Positions 1-11,300 of a DNA stretch of 64,000 nt are shown here, one piece after another (position 1 is the stretch's first letter; each line of letters begins with the position of its first letter). The notes under the pieces are model-generated. The model searched no databases. It was given only the letters and a program-made list of their open reading frames with translations, and had not been told where the DNA came from. The position numbers and the translations under genes are program-made. The DNA is taken from assembly GCF_000003815.2 (NCBI RefSeq), contig NC_049984.1, positions 14,051,664 through 14,115,663 on the forward strand, written 5' to 3'. Source of the DNA: Branchiostoma floridae. Taxonomy: Eukaryota; Chordata; Leptocardii; Amphioxiformes; Branchiostomatidae.

Positions 1-802
1 GCGGTCAAACTTGGTATCATTACAAAGGTATGTTGGTACAGATTTGTAATCTGCAAACCGGTTTTGAAATCGGGTGCTTATTTGCCGAGATATGACTTAA
101 GCACTAACCGCTAGCGTTAGGGTTAGGGTTTGGGTAGTGCTAAGAGGCAACATTGCTAAGAGTGTATGCTAGGCGGTCAAACTTGGTACCATTACAAAGG
201 TATGTTGGTACAGATTTGTAATCTGCAAACCGTTTTGAAATCGGGTGCTTACTTGCCGAGATATGACTTAAGCACTAACCGCTAGCGTTAGGGTTAGGGT
301 TAGGGTTAGGGTAGTGCTTAGAGGCAACATTGCTAAGAGTGTATTCTAGGCGGTCAAACTTGGTATCATTACAAAGGTATGTTGGTACAGATTTGTAATC
401 TGCAAACCGTTTTGAAATCGGGTGCTTACTTGCCGAGATATGACTTAAGCACTAACCGCTAGGGTTAGGGTTAGGGTTAGGGTTAGGGTTAGGGTAGTGC
501 TTAGAGGCAACATTGCTAAGAGTGTATTCTAGGCGGTCAAACTTGGTATCATTACAAAGGTATGTTGGTACAGATTTGTAATCTGCAAACCGTTTTGAAA
601 TCGGGTGCTTACTTGCCGAGATATGACTTAAGCACTAACCGCTAGGGTTAGGGTTAGGGTTAGGGTAGTGCTTAGAGGCAACATTGCTAAGAGTGTATTC
701 TAGGCGGTCAAACTTGGTATCGTTACAAAGGTATGTTGATACAGATTTGTAATCTGCAAACCGTTTTGAAATCGGGTGCTTACTTGCCGAGATATGACTT
801 AA

Positions 803-1745
803 CCCTATTCAGACCGGGGGGGGGCTTTTGAGGCCCGCGCTAACTTCGATGTCCTATATCGCCAGAACGGCTTACGCTAGAGCCACCAAATTTAGTGAGT
901 TTTCCTAAAATATTGTTGGCAACAATTCTACGAAGTTTGACAAATTTTCCATTTTTTCTTGTTGCCATGGCAACCGTTTGTTGACAGGCAGTTTTGCCAA
1001 AAATCACTATTTTTGGTTCTAACAATGTATTTTTCAAATTTATTTGTTATATTACTGTGATTTTGTTACATAAATAAAATCTTATATTATTCAGCATATC
1101 TTTCATAATTATATATGCATAAATTATGCTAATTTGATGACGTCATCAGCCCAAAATCCAAGATGGCGGACGGAATGGCCAGATCAAGAAAAACAAGCTA
1201 ATTATCCCTTAAAATTTGCAACTACCTGGTATTTTTTCATCAAAAACCATCTAAATGAATGAATTTAGTCTATTTCCATTGCCCTTTGTGATTATTTGTT
1301 GCAAAAAAAGTATTTTTAAAAATTCAAGGTGGTGGATATAATATGGCGGAGCCCGACTCGTATCTTAGATGTGCATGACGTCATTTTATGACGTCATATT
1401 GACGTCATTGATGTTGCTATTGGCAACGCAAGTCGTAATAAACATTATTATTCTGTTATCTGCACTTGTTGTTACATTTTTGCAGCATAACTTGAAGTTT
1501 TCTGAGAATACCCATTTTTCATGGGTTTGGCCAATGTAATCAAATTGATGACGTCATAATTACGTCATCTTACGTCAACGTAACGTCAAACGTCACATAC
1601 TTGTCAGATATTATGTCGAAATCATGTCCTGAAAATTTGGTGGCCCTACGGCACGTCGTATTAGAGTTATAGGACTTAGAAGTGGAGGGCCTCAAAAGCC
1701 CCCCCCCGGTCCAGGGATGACCAAAAAAGCCCGGTCTGAATAGGG
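803..1745. mobile_element. Non-autonomous piggyBac-like TIR element (943 bp)
   Basis: The element begins CCCTATTCAGACCGGG and ends with the exact reverse complement, CCCGGTCTGAATAGGG. TTAA lies directly outside each end (799-802 and 1746-1749), and the satellite monomer resumes seamlessly after it. A second inner inverted pair (GCTTTTGAGGCC and GGCCTCAAAAGC) lies inside. TTAA target duplication with CCC-starting ends is the piggyBac signature. No transposase reading frame is present, so it is non-autonomous. Confidence 0.85.
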
Positions 1746-2129
1746 TTAAGCACTAGCCGCTAGGGTTAGGGTTAGGGTTAGGGTAGTGCTTAGGGGCAAC
1801 ATTGCTAAGAGTGTATTCTAGGCGGTCAAACTTGGTATCACTACAAAGGTATGTTGGTACAGATTTGTAATCTGCAAACCGTTTTGAAATCGGGTGCTTA
1901 CTTGCCAAGATATGACTTAAGCACTAACCGCTAGGGTTAGGGTTAGGGTTAGGGTTAGGGTAGTGCTTAGAGGCAACATTGCTAAGAGTGTATTCTAGGC
2001 GGTCAAACTTGGTATCATTACAAAGGTATGTTGGTACAGATTTGTAATCTGCAAACCGTTTTGAAATCGGGTGCTTACTTGCCGAGATATGACTTAAGCA
2101 CTAACCGCTAGGGTTAGGGTTAGGGTTAG

Positions 2130-2624
2130 TTCAAGTTTTATTCAAATTCAGACTTGCAGGATGTCCATCCTGAATTGCTCTGAACATCACAATTCCACTG
2201 AAGTGCATTAAAAACAATACAGGTTACCAATCCATATAAAAATATAGGTCATTAAAATATTTGAACACTGATTTCATTAAATATCAATTACGTGGTACGG
2301 CAGATCATCTGTGTTCTTTATCTGTTACGTGTAAACATTAAACTGACTGAAACAATTACAAGTAATCTCTGAACACATATCAAAATGCACTGAAACAAAT
2401 GAGCGGAGACCAGGTTAGAAATATCGGTTTCAAGGAACCGTTATGAGTTGAAAAGTCCAACCATGTATGGGATTGGTGAGTTCATATAACGTGTTCGGCG
2501 ACACAATGGGGTATCCAACTTGTGCGAGTTGCGGGTTTGGCGTCCTGAAATCTCCTGCCGGAGGGGGGGTAGCCAGTTTCGGAACTCGGAGTTTAGCAGG
2601 GACTTGGCGAAAGAGCGTAGCTGT
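2130..2624 (-). mobile_element. 5'-truncated non-LTR retrotransposon, 3' end
   Basis: Read on the minus strand, 2624-2451 encodes an open frame ending in RTRYMNSPIPYMVGLFNS and a TAA stop. That resembles the extreme C-terminus of many LINE reverse transcriptases (basic pair, aromatic, Ser-Pro, small helix, Leu-x-Asn). About 320 bp of untranslated sequence follows, and AATAAAAC lies at the very end, directly against the CTAACCC repeats. The insertion sits inside a TTAGGG block of the satellite. The LINE clade is not determined. Confidence 0.6.
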
Positions 2625-3111
2625 TAGGGTAGTGCTTAGAGGCAGCATTGCTAAGTCTATATTCTAGGCGGTCAAACTTGGTATCATTACAAAGGTATGT
2701 TGATACAGATTTGTAATCTGCAAACCGTTTTGAAATCGGGTGCTTACCTGCCGATGACTTAAGCACTAACCGCTAGGGTTAGGGTTAGGGTTCGAGGGTA
2801 GTGCTTAGAGGCAACATTGCTAAGAGTGTATTCTAGGCGGTCAAACTTGGTATCATTACAAAGGTATGTTGGTACAGATTTGTAATCTGCAAACCGTTTT
2901 GAAATCGGGTGCTTACTTGCCGAGATATGACTAACCGCTAGGGTTAGGGTTAGGGTTAGGGTAGTGCTTAGAGGCAACATTGCTAAGAGTGTATTCTAGG
3001 CGGTCAAACTTGGTATCATTACAAAGGTATGTTGGTACAGATTTGTAATCTGCAAACCGTTTTGAAATCGGGTGCTTACTTGCCGAGATATGACTTAAGC
3101 ACTAACCGCTA

Positions 3112-3857
3112 ACTCCTAACGTGAAAGACAGCGGGGCATGAATTTGACTATATGGTAGTACAATGAGTCGACTCTCAGATCGTATGTATAAGATGATGAT
3201 GTTTGCCCGTACAGTACATCAAAGCGCGTGACCTTTTACTTTTAGTACAGCTGACTACCTCGATGAGTCGGCTGCAGTTCCGCATGATCCCATTCAAAGA
3301 TTGCATAAGATTGTTTTGGTTTTCATCCTTGTTTTCATGTAGTGTATATCCTCGACTTTAACATTCTCATTTGTACTGCTTCGAAAGTACACCCTACTAT
3401 GATTTTATCCGCGTCGATGTCAGTCACCTTTGTGTGTGTCCTGTGTGTGACGAAAACTGTACTCTGCAACCCTGCAGATTTATAACCCTAAAGGAGTTGG
3501 TGGGTGGGTCCAGGGAAGGCAAGAGGCTGAGAAGACCATCATAAAGAGAATAGCTTAAACTACAGGTTTATTTCCATAATCTACTAGATTAAAATTTGAA
3601 GCGGTGCGTGTACAGAGGCTCAAAAGATCTATAAATATTTCATGGAGTTATGTGGTGCCTGAACTCTTCTCTTGGTTACCCTCCCTAACATATTGGTTCA
3701 GCCCAGTGAACTTCAACCCGTTCTTACGGACGTTGCCCTATATTGCGCGAGAAGGTCTTTGTTCATACATCCGGTTTGGTACATGTAACGTTTAGAAGCA
3801 CCACACCCCCACTTTCACTTGTTCGGTACAACAACCTCCTTGGGTGCACACCGAATC
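3112..3857. other. Intergenic / GST upstream region
   Basis: This is unique sequence between the satellite and the GST start codon. It holds a TATAAATA at 3630-3637, about 220 bp before the ATG, which could be a core promoter element. No other gene is seen. Confidence 0.5.
3630..3637 (+). promoter_or_regulatory. Possible TATA box of the GST gene
   Basis: TATAAATA lies about 220 bp upstream of the GST initiation codon, a spacing that would leave a 5' UTR of roughly 190 bp. The call rests on sequence match and position only. Confidence 0.3.
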
Positions 3858-6800
3858 ATGTCATCCGACATCACCCTGTACTGGGGGTCTGGCAGTGTCC
3901 CGTGCTGGCGGCCCATGATCTGTCTGGAGGAAAAGGGTCTATCCGGCTACAACAGCAAGCTGGTCTCATTCGAGAAGAAAGAGCACAAGTCGGACGAAAT
4001 CATGAAGATCAACCCACGCGGACAGGTCCCTACCTTCAAGCACGGAGATGTAGTTGTGAACGAGTCCATGGCCATATGTCTGTATCTGGAGGTAAGCCAG
4101 CATTTGTGTAACGTTTTATGTAGATTTATGTGATTTACTGATACCACTGCTTGACTGCATGAATTATCATGGGCCAGCCAGGCAGGGAAGATGTGTGCAT
4201 GGCAGCCGTGCAGGGGTGGCGACTGTTGGAGGGCTTCTTTTACTTGCAGCCTTCTTCATAGGCCCTATCAACGTAACAGTTGATGTGGCAAATACAGGAT
4301 GTATACAGCTGTTATACAGGAGAGGACTTTAATAACAGATAGGTTTGGATACCAGACTAATGCTGACGTCATCACTGCCACATGCCATCGTGGCATTCGT
4401 GGGTAATATTAGAGATTCAATTCTGAACCTCTTTTCCAATTCTGATTGTAGTTTATTTGTTTTCAGGTGCATCATCTGATTGAACACTTTGTTAAGGTTT
4501 TATAGGCATTTGCTGATTATTAATCAATATTAGATAGAGTCCATTCCAAGACACCATGAGGGTTTTTAGGCGATATTTATAATTAGTCTGAATTATTTTG
4601 AACAAAAGAATATCTGAGCCACGATAATTAAATTATTTTCAAAAAATTGACTAAGAAAATACTCACTTATTTGAATTTCTTTGAATATTTTAGAAACATT
4701 TTGAAAGTAACTGTACAAAAATATCTTTATTTAGAATAATTGTGAAACCTCTCTGTGATTATTTCACATTTACAAATATTTACAAAAAATGGTAAACCTG
4801 GCCAAATGGTAAAATTAGTTTATTGCCCCCCTAAAAGTAAGCCCTATTGTTGCATCTGTATATTTTTAGATTTCACTGCTGGGCAATGGCGGATCCTTTG
4901 TGGTGGGCCATTGTTGCATGGCACCCAATCATACTTTGCAAGGATGTGTGAATTGCTATCTTCCCAGCCCACCGAACCATTTACAAAAAATGGTAGAAAA
5001 TGGTAAATAATGGTAGAATGCTGTTATCATTATTTAGAAACCATTAGAAGTATCAAATTCCTCACCATGAATATTTCCAAAGTTTTACAGGACCAGGGAA
5101 ATATTTATAAAGTTGAAACAGTGTTAAAAATATTTCTGAAGTATCAAATGTCCTAGACATATAATTACAAAACTTTAGAATCAATTCTAAACAATGGCAA
5201 CAAACATCCGCATGGTGTCTTGGAATGGACTCTAGCAGTGATTGTTATTTTGCTGCAACAAATATGTTCCAAATTATGAGAAAGCTGAGAAGTTACTTTA
5301 CAGTAACTATCGGGCCATCACGGCAAACATTATCTAAATCCCGTCAGAATTCCAAATAGAATTGTCTTGCTTTATATGACATTTACTGATTTAACCAGCA
5401 CGTGCATAATACAAATCAACACTAAGCAGCAGTGATTGTTATTTTACTGCAATAAATGCTTTAATGTCCAAATTATGTAATACAGAACACCTTCAAGAAC
5501 CAGGGAACCAAGCTCCTCCCAGATGACCCTTCCCAGCAAGCACTGGTGCTGCAGAGGTTCATGGAGACACAGAACATCATGGACAAGAACAACGCTCTTG
5601 TCTATTACAAGTTCCGAACAAAACAAGAGGACTGGGATCAGGCAAGAACATTCCTTATTCCCTGTGTTCAGTGACCAATATCTGTGTACTTCATACCATA
5701 TGTTTCCTACTTAAAACCTTAGGGCTCAACATCATATTCCAAAAAGCAGTTACGCAACAAACTGGATATGGTTTTCCAACTGGATATGGTTTTGCTTGAG
5801 TAATTGCTTTTGGGCATATCTTATTATCTGGATGTCTAGCCTTCATTGATGTCAACATCATATTGATATCACACTCATATACACCTGAAATAAGCTGTCA
5901 TTTCCCATGCTTGCAGTAATTGTCCCCTTTATCTTCAACAGGGATTTATTGCAGAGAAATCCAAGGCTTTGGCTGAAGAGTTACCATTGTGGGAAAAGTA
6001 TCTGTCCCAGGTAGGGCAAACTTTAAGTACAGCAATGTCATCAGTAATGACAGGCAGATCTTATTATGACAGTTACCACACATACATGTACTTTGCAACT
6101 TAGTACATGTATTCATCTACTTCATGCATACCTGAAAGACAAGTCTTCGATTGTGTAAACTTCTTAAATATGTTGCAAAATGTTTCAATATTTGTGATGA
6201 AAAATTGAACGGAATTGGTCCCCTCAGACTTAGTTTCTTCCTTCATTGCACCACGAGTCCATTTTATCTGCAGAGGCATCAAGCAATGCATTTGATATCT
6301 GCAGAGGTATCAAGAAATGCATTTGAGATCTCTCCATTTTATGATCATTGGTGTTGTTACTATGAGAGCCCCCTAGTGATTTCTGCTTTTACTGCAGGGT
6401 GGAGAAGGATCTTTCATTGCTGGGAAGGACTTCACCCTCGCTGATGCAGCGTTGATTCCAGCACTTGCCTACCTTGTACGGATGAAACTACCAATGAAGG
6501 AACGTTTTCCTCATCTGGCCAGCTACTATGAAAGGGTAGGTGTACTGATCCTTATGACAGCACATTGGTATTCTAGGGCCACACCAATTTAATTTCTTGG
6601 TTCACGGATTCGCTCGCTCCTATTTTTTGGAAAACAAAATAAAAATAAAAATTACCACTCAGCAAATTTTCACCATTAATGAAACCATTCACCAACTTTC
6701 CGGGGTAGCAAATTGGCCTTTATATTATAAGCTTCTTAAAATGTGGGTACAGGTGCTGTTACTGTAAAATAATAGTGTTTTTGTACTTTTTTCAAGCTGA

Positions 6801-7334
6801 AAACTTTTTTTCATGTTTTGGATTAGTCGTTACCTTTACCCCAACCATTTTACAATTTTTATTTTTATTTTGCCCTCTCGCTCCATATGTTTTATGAAAA
6901 AATCCGTGAACCAAGAAATTAAATTGGTGTGGCCTAGAGACAACAAATCTATGTATGAAATTCTGTGTATGAAAGTACTCCACTGAGCTTCAGTGCTTTA
7001 TACTTGTTTATACTGGAAAGAAATTTCTCCCAGTTCTCCTAAAAAATAAGAAATTGTACATTTGTGTAAGCTTAAGATTATAGATATAACAATGAAAACT
7101 GAAAACATAGGCTCCCAAACGAGTGATTTGAAAAAAAAGTTGGGGTTTGTCTTTTCCTTGTCTACGGCTGTATCTAAAGGTTATACGTTTTGCCTCTAGA
7201 TAGTTTTGATAACTCACTATACGCTATCTATTCCCTGGGATTGCCACTAGATGAAGGACCGTCCCTCAGTGCAGTCAGGATGGCCCCCTCACTGGAAGGA
7301 CACACCTGGGTATGACTATCTGAAGGATGTGTGA
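3858..7334 (+). CDS. Glutathione S-transferase, rho-class-like (5 exons, 226 aa)
   Basis: Exons are 3858-4091, 5486-5641, 5942-6010, 6398-6535 and 7251-7334. All introns are phase 0, and the joined frame gives 226 residues, the usual cytosolic GST length. The N-terminal thioredoxin-like domain (1-80) shows the conserved cis-proline (RGQVPTF, Pro58) and the glutathione-binding Glu-Ser pair (NESMAI, residues 69-70). The alpha-helical C-terminal domain includes FTLADAALIPALAYLVR, the usual GST N-capping/hydrophobic-staple region with its Asp. Start region LYWGSGSVPCWRPMICLEEK is close to fish rho-class enzymes. Expected role: cytosolic conjugation of glutathione to electrophiles. Exon 2 appears to end in a GC donor (CAG|GCAAGA). 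AATAAA occurs near 7424. Class assignment is from motif recall, not alignment. Confidence 0.9.
4536..5234. mobile_element. TIR element in GST intron 1
   Basis: GAGTCCATTCCAAGACACC at the left end is matched by its reverse complement, GGTGTCTTGGAATGGACTC, at the right. A TA dinucleotide lies outside each end, as for Tc1/mariner-type insertion. The roughly 700-bp interior is AT-rich with no credible transposase, so it looks like a miniature or decayed element. Confidence 0.65.
6577..6934. mobile_element. TIR element with TAG target duplication, GST intron 4
   Basis: Terminal repeats of about 35 bp begin GGCCACACCAATTTAATTTC and are mirrored at the right end (AAATTGGTGTGGCC). TAG flanks both sides. 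A three-base T-N-A/G duplication and GG-starting ends fit PIF/Harbinger-type non-autonomous elements. A second, more decayed copy is at 37027-37258. Confidence 0.7.
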
Positions 7335-8309
7335 TGGGACTGTCTCACAACCACGCCATCAGCTGTCATCGAGGCTGTCATCAACTGGCTCAATCTATCT
7401 CAAGGAAAATTAATAGGAGAATAAAAAAATAAAAAAGCTTGCTATTCTGTCATGCTTTCTTCCTGTGCACTCGTATAGAAGCTATGTATGAGAAAGCTGA
7501 GAAGTTACTTTACGGCATCAGGCCATCATGTCAAACGTGTATCTAATCTAATCTAAGAAGTTGTCAAATAGTATGTTGCAGACCATGGCCAACACATGAA
7601 AGTTTAGGAACAAAGAGGTTTGTTTCCAAATGATGCAGTTGTCCTATCCTGTTGAAAACACTGATAGCAAACTGAATCTGTGAAGTCTGGTTGTCAGTTT
7701 TGAATCTCTGTGAGTACAAGTTATATAACTATGTGAGTAATTAATCTGGGTTTCATCCTGATTAATGTACATCTGCTCCTATATTTGGTAGGAATGATAG
7801 CAAACAGCTGTAGGATCAGACCATCACTAACCAGGATAGTACCCATGCTAGAGTACATCTATGTACTATGGAGAAGAAAATGATGCGAGAACAATGAATA
7901 TGGATGTCTTCTCATCGTTTTCACTTGAATTGCATACAAGTCCTTCAATCCTACCTAAATATTCCAAACTAATAGGGAATATCATTAAAATTTAACTATG
8001 CATGACTTAACATATAATCGTATTAAATTGTACATTTCATTACAATCAGTCCCAAAGAGTCAATACATGATTTATATATCATAAATCGTAGATACTGGGA
8101 CATGGAATTAATCATTCAATTGCCTTAAAATCATTAAAGCTCAATTCATTTAGTGTTTACAACTAGTAATTGGGTAATTCAATTTCATTCGTAAAACTCA
8201 CATCTAAGCTGTTCCAGTACTAAATAATATAACTTATGTAAAAGCCAGTACAATACACTGACTGGCTATGATGTGGTTATGCTTCCAGGATACTAACACA
8301 ACTTTATAT
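7335..8309. other. Intergenic, GST to MPHOSPH6 (convergent 3' ends)
   Basis: AT-rich sequence between two convergent genes. 7490-7555 repeats a stretch also found in GST intron 1 at 5276-5340 (GAGAAAGCTGAGAAGTTACT). Otherwise only the presumed 3' UTRs are expected here. Confidence 0.5.
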
Positions 8310-11300
8310 CTAGTCCTCTTTAGGCTTCAGGAACTTCTTCTTTTTCTTTTTGACCTGAGGTTCATCCCCTGTTGAGTTTCTATGTCTCTTCTTGCCAAAT
8401 TTCTTCTGTATTGTTCCCACGATAGCTTCATACCTGCAAAAAGACATTAAACAGCTTTAAGTGTAATGTAATTGTAAGGCAGCATTCAATGACCACAAGA
8501 GAAGCCTCCTAAAATGGCAAACTAAAAATCATTTGCATGTTGATACCCCAGGATCATTAAATGCTAACATCTAATATAACAAATACAAAAAAGATAAAAT
8601 GCTAACCTTCTAGCCATTTCATCATCTGAAACACTCTCTTCCTTCTCTTTGGCTTCTGAGGCCTCTTCCTCCTTGGCAACCTCAAAGCTTTTGGCTATTT
8701 TCTAAAAAGGTAAAAATAGAAAAAAAAAACAAGCTTCAGTGAAAACACATTATGTAACGTTAATTAGATACACTATCTTAAATTCGTCTACATATCATGA
8801 ACAGATTTAGAAATGATATAAAAACTAGTCAACCACTTTTGACCAAAATTCAAGAGGAAATTGGAAAAATATTTTATCATCTCAATTCTCTCTCACCTCT
8901 ATTGCAGGGTTGAAGCCTTGGAAGGAAAAACGACCATACTTCAGGCCTTCACAGGGCACAAAGCTGTCTATAACTTCATATCTACTTCTGAAAAGGACAA
9001 AGAACAAACAACATTTAACAATGCTGTAACCAGTATGCTATATTTCAAAGCAATTGCCAAACCTTCAAATGGTGACCAAGAAATACTGTAAATGCATTTA
9101 CGTTCGTGAGGATTTAACTTCGAGGTAGCACCATGCATTGTAGTCTCTTACTGCAGGGCTCGAAATACTTTTTTCTGCATACCTGCACTGGTGTAGGTAC
9201 CATTGAAGATTACCTGCACCAGACAAATTTTACATGCACCACTCTAAATTTAGGAAGTATGGATCATACTAAAATTGTTCAGGAACCATTGCTATTTTTC
9301 TGTTATACTTTATAGGTGGCAACATTCAATACAGCTAATAACAATCCAGATATACCTACATCATATGACATTTATGTATAAAACCCAGTACATGGACCAG
9401 TGCAGGTTTGGTGCAGGAAGACACTAGAAATACCTGCACAGCGCCAATTTTACCTGTACTAACCTGCATATGCAGGTGGTATTTCGAGCCCTGTACTGCC
9501 ATGGATGAAATGTTCACAGTGGTTTTAAGTTCAAGGTGACCATAGCGAAAACCGCGCACATAAACCATTGTGAAAATTTCTGCATTTACAGTAAGCTTTT
9601 TGGCAGATTTCACAAGTGCATTGGACAAGAGTAAGCCCTTTCACAGAGATCATGACACACGTGCGGCAACAGGAATGCTACGTAATATGTCAAAGGTAAA
9701 GGCCTACAAAAAGGAAACAAACCCGTCTGAACGTTGTTATGCAAATCGAAACAATGGTCAGGATAAGAACTGTTTTCTTTTTTGAGGCCTTTACCTTTGA
9801 CATATTTTGTAAAATATTCCTGTCGCTGCACATGTTAAGGCCCATGAGATGTAAACAGTCTCCTCTCCACCATTGTTTCGATTTGCGTAACACTAATGTC
9901 CTAAATGTAATGGTGCCTGCAAAATGGCAGAATGTTTACGAGTCAGGGGCCTTCACCTTTGACCTAGCGATATTACAAAGCCTCTTGCCGCACAGGCAAT
10001 TTTATTTCAACGTTATATAAAAAAGTATAAATCGATGACAAAACATACTTACTCTAATTTCTTGAGTTCAGGAATGTCCAACACCCAGTGTTCCTCATCT
10101 ATAACCCGCTGCTCCTCTTCTTCTAGTTTTTCCCTGTCATCTGATTGTTGTTTTCGTTGCATAAACTGGAAGGAAAGTTAGCTCAGTCACTGAATTTCTT
10201 TTGATGGATAAGGTCTCATTGATGAGTTTCTTCTTTCCATAGACTTCTATGTTATAATTCGTGGTTTAAATGGGCGCGTTCATAATGAAGCTGCGTGAAA
10301 TTTCAGCAGATTTTTCATTCTATGTCGAGCACATTTACCCTATATCGTGGGAAAAAATTGCCAATGTAAACTATACGTAGGAACTTTTTTTATAGTAATT
10401 ACAACCTACGATTAGTCAATCCCCACAAAAGGCACTTTTTTCGCTGCTATTGTACAACCGCACCACTCAGAACCCACGACTGTGTACCTCCGACCTAGCG
10501 CGCGGCTGCAAAACTTTACCTGCTAATTTCTTCAGTTACAAATAAGCTTTCACCAATCTAACTTTTGAGATCAGTTCCGCTGGCTAAAAGGGAATTTCTC
10601 ACCGCTAAAAACATGCGTCCGTGCAGCCGTTCATTTTTGGCTCGGATCTCTTTTAGGGTGTCCACTCGCGGAGTAATACATCAATGAGACCTTAAGGCCA
10701 TGTTGATTTGATTATATGGATGACATCCTCTGGGTACTCCAAAACTGATGCGAGCGAGCGAATAAAAAAAAAGTTTGGCCAAAAAAAAAAAGTTGCCTCC
10801 AGTATGAAATCAAAGTGGCCAGGAAGGTTGAACATATGACTTAACACACATAGTACATGGTATACCAACAGTTAGGTGTAGGGACCAGTACATTATACGG
10901 GTGCAAGACATTTTTTTTCTCCTTGGACCGATCCGAAAAAAATCAGAGGAACAGGTTTCGCCAATATTACAAAATGGACACACTATGTCGGCAGGCATTT
11001 AGGGTCTTACCGGGGGCCAAGAAGACAACAAGTCAAACTGTACCAAGTTTCTACAGTCAAAGGTACAGAGACAGTTAGCCTTAATTACTTGGAGATGGGA
11101 TTTTTAAATACCAGTGGGAGTCCTATAATCCACCAAACAAATTCCTTTGTAGCAAAATTGACCAATTACCATTGTTTTGAGTATTGCCAGTTCTCAAGTT
11201 TCCACAGACAATCAGGTCCAGGTTCAGATCCGGACCTGAAAATGATCCTCTGGACCTGAACGAGACCTGAATTTTTTGTACTGGTAGTGGTACCTCCCCC

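Larger units (their letters stand above)
1..3111. repeat. Satellite array with embedded telomeric hexamers
   Basis: About ten tandem monomers of 163-183 bp start near 1, 173, 350, 533, 704, 1822, 1999, 2668, 2837 and 3000. Each begins with GCGGTCAAACTTGGTAT and contains three to five TTAGGG units. In most monomers the hexamer block is flanked by the inverted pair TAAGCACTA and TAGTGCTTA. The fifth monomer is interrupted by a TTAA-flanked element and the seventh by a LINE fragment; removing the inserts restores normal monomer length (about 171 and 174 bp). A subtelomeric or interstitial location is inference. Confidence 0.93.

Noticed and set aside
840-1037. 65-codon minus-strand frame inside the TTAA-flanked element
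   Set aside because: No transposase motif (no DDD catalytic region) and the element is too short.
9356-10020. Several overlapping open frames of 60-93 codons
   Set aside because: They lie within inverted-repeat elements, so both strands look open; no conserved motif.
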